Shown here: positions 62,246-64,000 of the stretch, piece by piece
Numbering within the stretch: the first letter of the stretch is position 1
Layout: the number at the start of each line of letters is the position of its first letter
Source: Pseudobacteroides sp035370245
GTDB taxonomy: Bacteria; Bacillota; Clostridia; Acetivibrionales; DSM-2933
Assembly (NCBI GenBank): GCA_035370245.1
Contig: DAOOVO010000005.1
Span: forward strand, 1-64,000
Reading direction: 5' to 3'
DNA length: 64,000 nt
Notes under the pieces: generated by a model
What the model was told of the DNA's origin: nothing
The model's database searches: none
What the model saw: only the letters and a program-made list of their open reading frames with translations
Translations under genes and position numbers: made by a program

Positions 62246-63631
62246 ATGAAATTACCTTTAGAGTTTTTGGAAAAGATGAAAAATCTTTTAGGAGATGAAG
62301 AATACCGAAGCTTTATGGATTCTTTCGACAAACCCAGGTTTTATGGACTAAGAATTAATACCCTTAAAATAAAAGTCGAGGATTTTATAAAGATATCTCC
62401 ATTTAAGCTTACACCGGTACCCTGGACAAAAGACGGTTTTTACTACAGCGGGGATTATTCTCCGGGAAAACATCCGTATTATAATGCAGGCCTTTATTAT
62501 ATTCAGGAGCCAAGTGCCATGTATCCTGGATATGTTGCTGATGCAAAGCCGGGTGAACGCATACTCGATTTATGTGCTGCTCCCGGGGGAAAATCGGTAC
62601 AGTTGGCAGCCGGATTGGATGGAAAAGGAATTTTAGTCTCTAATGACATAAATACCGACAGGGTAAAGGCATTGGTAAAGAACATTGAGCTAAGCGGCAT
62701 AAAAAATGCAGTTGTTACAAATGAATCTCCCGATAACCTGGCAAAAAGGTTTGGTGCCTTCTTTGACAAGGTTTTAGTGGATGCTCCATGCTCCGGTGAA
62801 GGTATGTTCAGAAAGGATGAGGAAGCACAGAAAAGCTGGAGCAATTTCAAATCCGACAAATGTGCCGTAATGCAGAGGGATATTTTAGAAAGTGCTGATA
62901 AGCTTTTAAAGCCTGGCGGATATTTGATATACTCTACCTGCACATTTTCGCCTGAAGAGGATGAAATGATGATTTCTGAGTTTTTGGAAAAGCACAGAGA
63001 ATATACGATATGCGACATTCCAAAGTGTGGAGGTATAGATGACGGAAGGCCCCAATGGTCCGACGGTAATCCGGAATTATTAAAGACATCAAGATTGTGG
63101 CCCCATAAGCTTGATGGTGAAGGACATTTTACTGCAATGCTCAAAAAAAACGAAGACTTGAGTGATTTTGGACAAGCCAATGTGTCGGAGCAAAATATCG
63201 GTGGAAAGATGGATAAAGCTTTATTGGATGAGTTTTTTAAATTTGCTGAAGATAATTTTAATTGTGAAATAAACGGGCGGTTTGAACTAATAGGGAGCCA
63301 TTTATACTGCCTGCCTTTCGAAACTCCGTCCCTTGACGGACTGAAGGTTGCCAAATTCGGTTGGTATCTCGGTGAGTTCAATAAGGGCAAATTTAACCCC
63401 TCCCATTCAATGGTTATTTCATTGAAAAAAGAAGATATTAATAATGTATTGGATCTTAGCTCGTCATCAAACGAGGTGTTAAGCTATTTAAAGGGCGAGA
63501 CCCTTATAATGGAAGGAGTAAATGACGGACTTATATGCGTATGTGTCGATGGACATACTTTAGGTTGGGCCAAATGCAGCGGAGGAGTTATAAAAAATCA
63601 GTATCCCAAGGGATGGCGCAGAATGTGTTAA
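62246..63631 (+). CDS. RsmF-like 16S rRNA cytosine-5 methyltransferase (RsmB/NOP family)
   Basis: A 461-aa SAM-dependent m5C methyltransferase. The N-terminal part has FYGLRINTLK; the SAM core has LDLCAAPGGKSVQLA, the catalytic cysteine pair is in DAPCSGEGMFRKDE and STCTFSPEEDE. The C-terminal PUA-like region (about 330-461) ends near CVDGHTLGWAKCSGG, typical of RsmF. It targets 16S rRNA cytidines. An RsuA-family pseudouridine synthase gene follows, another rRNA modifier. Confidence 0.93.
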   Translation: MKLPLEFLEKMKNLLGDEEYRSFMDSFDKPRFYGLRINTLKIKVEDFIKISPFKLTPVPWTKDGFYYSGDYSPGKHPYYNAGLYYIQEPSAMYPGYVADAKPGERILDLCAAPGGKSVQLAAGLDGKGILVSNDINTDRVKALVKNIELSGIKNAVVTNESPDNLAKRFGAFFDKVLVDAPCSGEGMFRKDEEAQKSWSNFKSDKCAVMQRDILESADKLLKPGGYLIYSTCTFSPEEDEMMISEFLEKHREYTICDIPKCGGIDDGRPQWSDGNPELLKTSRLWPHKLDGEGHFTAMLKKNEDLSDFGQANVSEQNIGGKMDKALLDEFFKFAEDNFNCEINGRFELIGSHLYCLPFETPSLDGLKVAKFGWYLGEFNKGKFNPSHSMVISLKKEDINNVLDLSSSSNEVLSYLKGETLIMEGVNDGLICVCVDGHTLGWAKCSGGVIKNQYPKGWRRMC

Positions 63632-63664
63632 GCTTAAAATTACTTTATGGAAAGCAGGGCAGAA

Positions 63665-64000
63665 ATGAGAAATACACAGCGTTTGGATAAAATTGTTTCC
63701 AATTTTGGGTATGGAACAAGAAAAGAAATTAAAGCAATGATTAAAAAGGGCCTGATAAAAGTTGACGGACAGGTTGCACAGGACGGCAGCACTCATGTTG
63801 ATCCTAATACAAGTGTGATTGAAGTAAAAGGTGAAGTTTTAAATTATAAAGAGTTTGTATACATTATGCTAAATAAGCCTCAGGGGGTTATTAGTGCAAC
63901 ATTTGATCAGAGACACAAAACAGTGGTTGAGCTTATGCCTAAGGAGCTTTTGCACTACAATCTTTTTCCCGTGGGCAGACTGGATATAGATACAGAAGGA
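63665..64000 (+). CDS. RsuA-family rRNA pseudouridine synthase (cut by the window end)
   Basis: The first 112 codons of a gene that continues past the window. N-terminal S4 domain (RLDKIVSNFGYGTRKEIKAMIKKGLIKVDG) and the start of the pseudouridine synthase core (YIMLNKPQGVISAT, then VGRLDIDTEG with the catalytic Asp). The start is ATG 63665 with a weak AGCAGGGCAG site. Resembles 16S-specific RsuA. The 3' end is not visible. Confidence 0.9.
   Translation, partial: MRNTQRLDKIVSNFGYGTRKEIKAMIKKGLIKVDGQVAQDGSTHVDPNTSVIEVKGEVLNYKEFVYIMLNKPQGVISATFDQRHKTVVELMPKELLHYNLFPVGRLDIDTEG

Noticed and set aside
62503..63390. 295-aa open frame on the minus strand
   Set aside because: It lies wholly inside the RsmF-like gene, which has intact catalytic motifs; its composition (Ser/Pro-rich, no domain) is that of an antisense shadow.
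1..64000. tRNA, rRNA, CRISPR array, insertion sequence, prophage
   Set aside because: No cloverleaf, regularly spaced repeats, transposase or integrase motif was seen on either strand; by-eye reading could miss a degenerate element.

Overview
The window looks like chromosomal DNA of an anaerobic, endospore-forming, cellulosome-producing Clostridium of the Acetivibrio / Clostridium thermocellum type. This rests on AT-rich, Gram-positive-style sequence with strong purine Shine-Dalgarno sites and frequent TTG/GTG starts; sporulation genes (spoIIIAA-AD, a spore-coat transglutaminase); a GH9 cellulase ending in a type I dockerin; SLH-anchored surface proteins; and a probable Re-citrate synthase. 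No tRNA, rRNA, CRISPR array, insertion sequence or prophage was seen. Species cannot be decided from the sequence.

Layout. 1-2325: start of the spoIIIA operon (AA, AB, AC, AD), which stops after AD. 2382-9343: a B12-binding radical SAM protein, a HAD phosphatase, a minus-strand pair (unknown gene + tgl) and a carboxynorspermidine dehydrogenase/decarboxylase pair for polyamine synthesis. 9488-12550: apbE, a NusG-domain-II protein, a HepS-I/Gx-type membrane protein, then a structured leader and a DUF4956 membrane protein. 12788-16669: a large exported stalk-domain protein, a MerR-like regulator and an RluA pseudouridine synthase. 16867-26668: a PLP lyase, then the conserved division cluster (HlyD-like, yggS, sepF, yggT, ylmH, divIVA), an isoleucine T-box, ileS and aroB.

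26998-38647: an LRR/SLH surface protein, mtnA, a small-gene cluster ending in a DksA/TraR zinc-finger protein, another stalk-domain protein, and an envelope-type group (response regulator, kinase, propeller lipoprotein, YdcF, L,D-transpeptidase). 38769-46553: an ABC exporter plus two-component system resembling Bce modules, with a TTACA-N4-TGTAA operator in front, followed by an SLH-linked S9 peptidase whose promoter is embedded in inverted repeats. 46714-52131: an operon of a UvrD-like helicase, a four-cysteine RecB-family nuclease and RecJ, a plausible end-resection machine and the best candidate for an under-described system here.

52309-64000: a lipid kinase, a small CxxC protein, an aldo/keto reductase, an ECF S component, the dockerin-bearing GH9 enzyme, a chemotaxis receptor without a sensor domain, Re-citrate synthase with its GntR regulator and a perfect 26-bp palindrome over the promoter, a third stalk-domain protein, an RsmF-like rRNA methyltransferase and the 5' part of an RsuA-family pseudouridine synthase.

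All functional calls come from reading motifs and family resemblance by eye; no database search was run.
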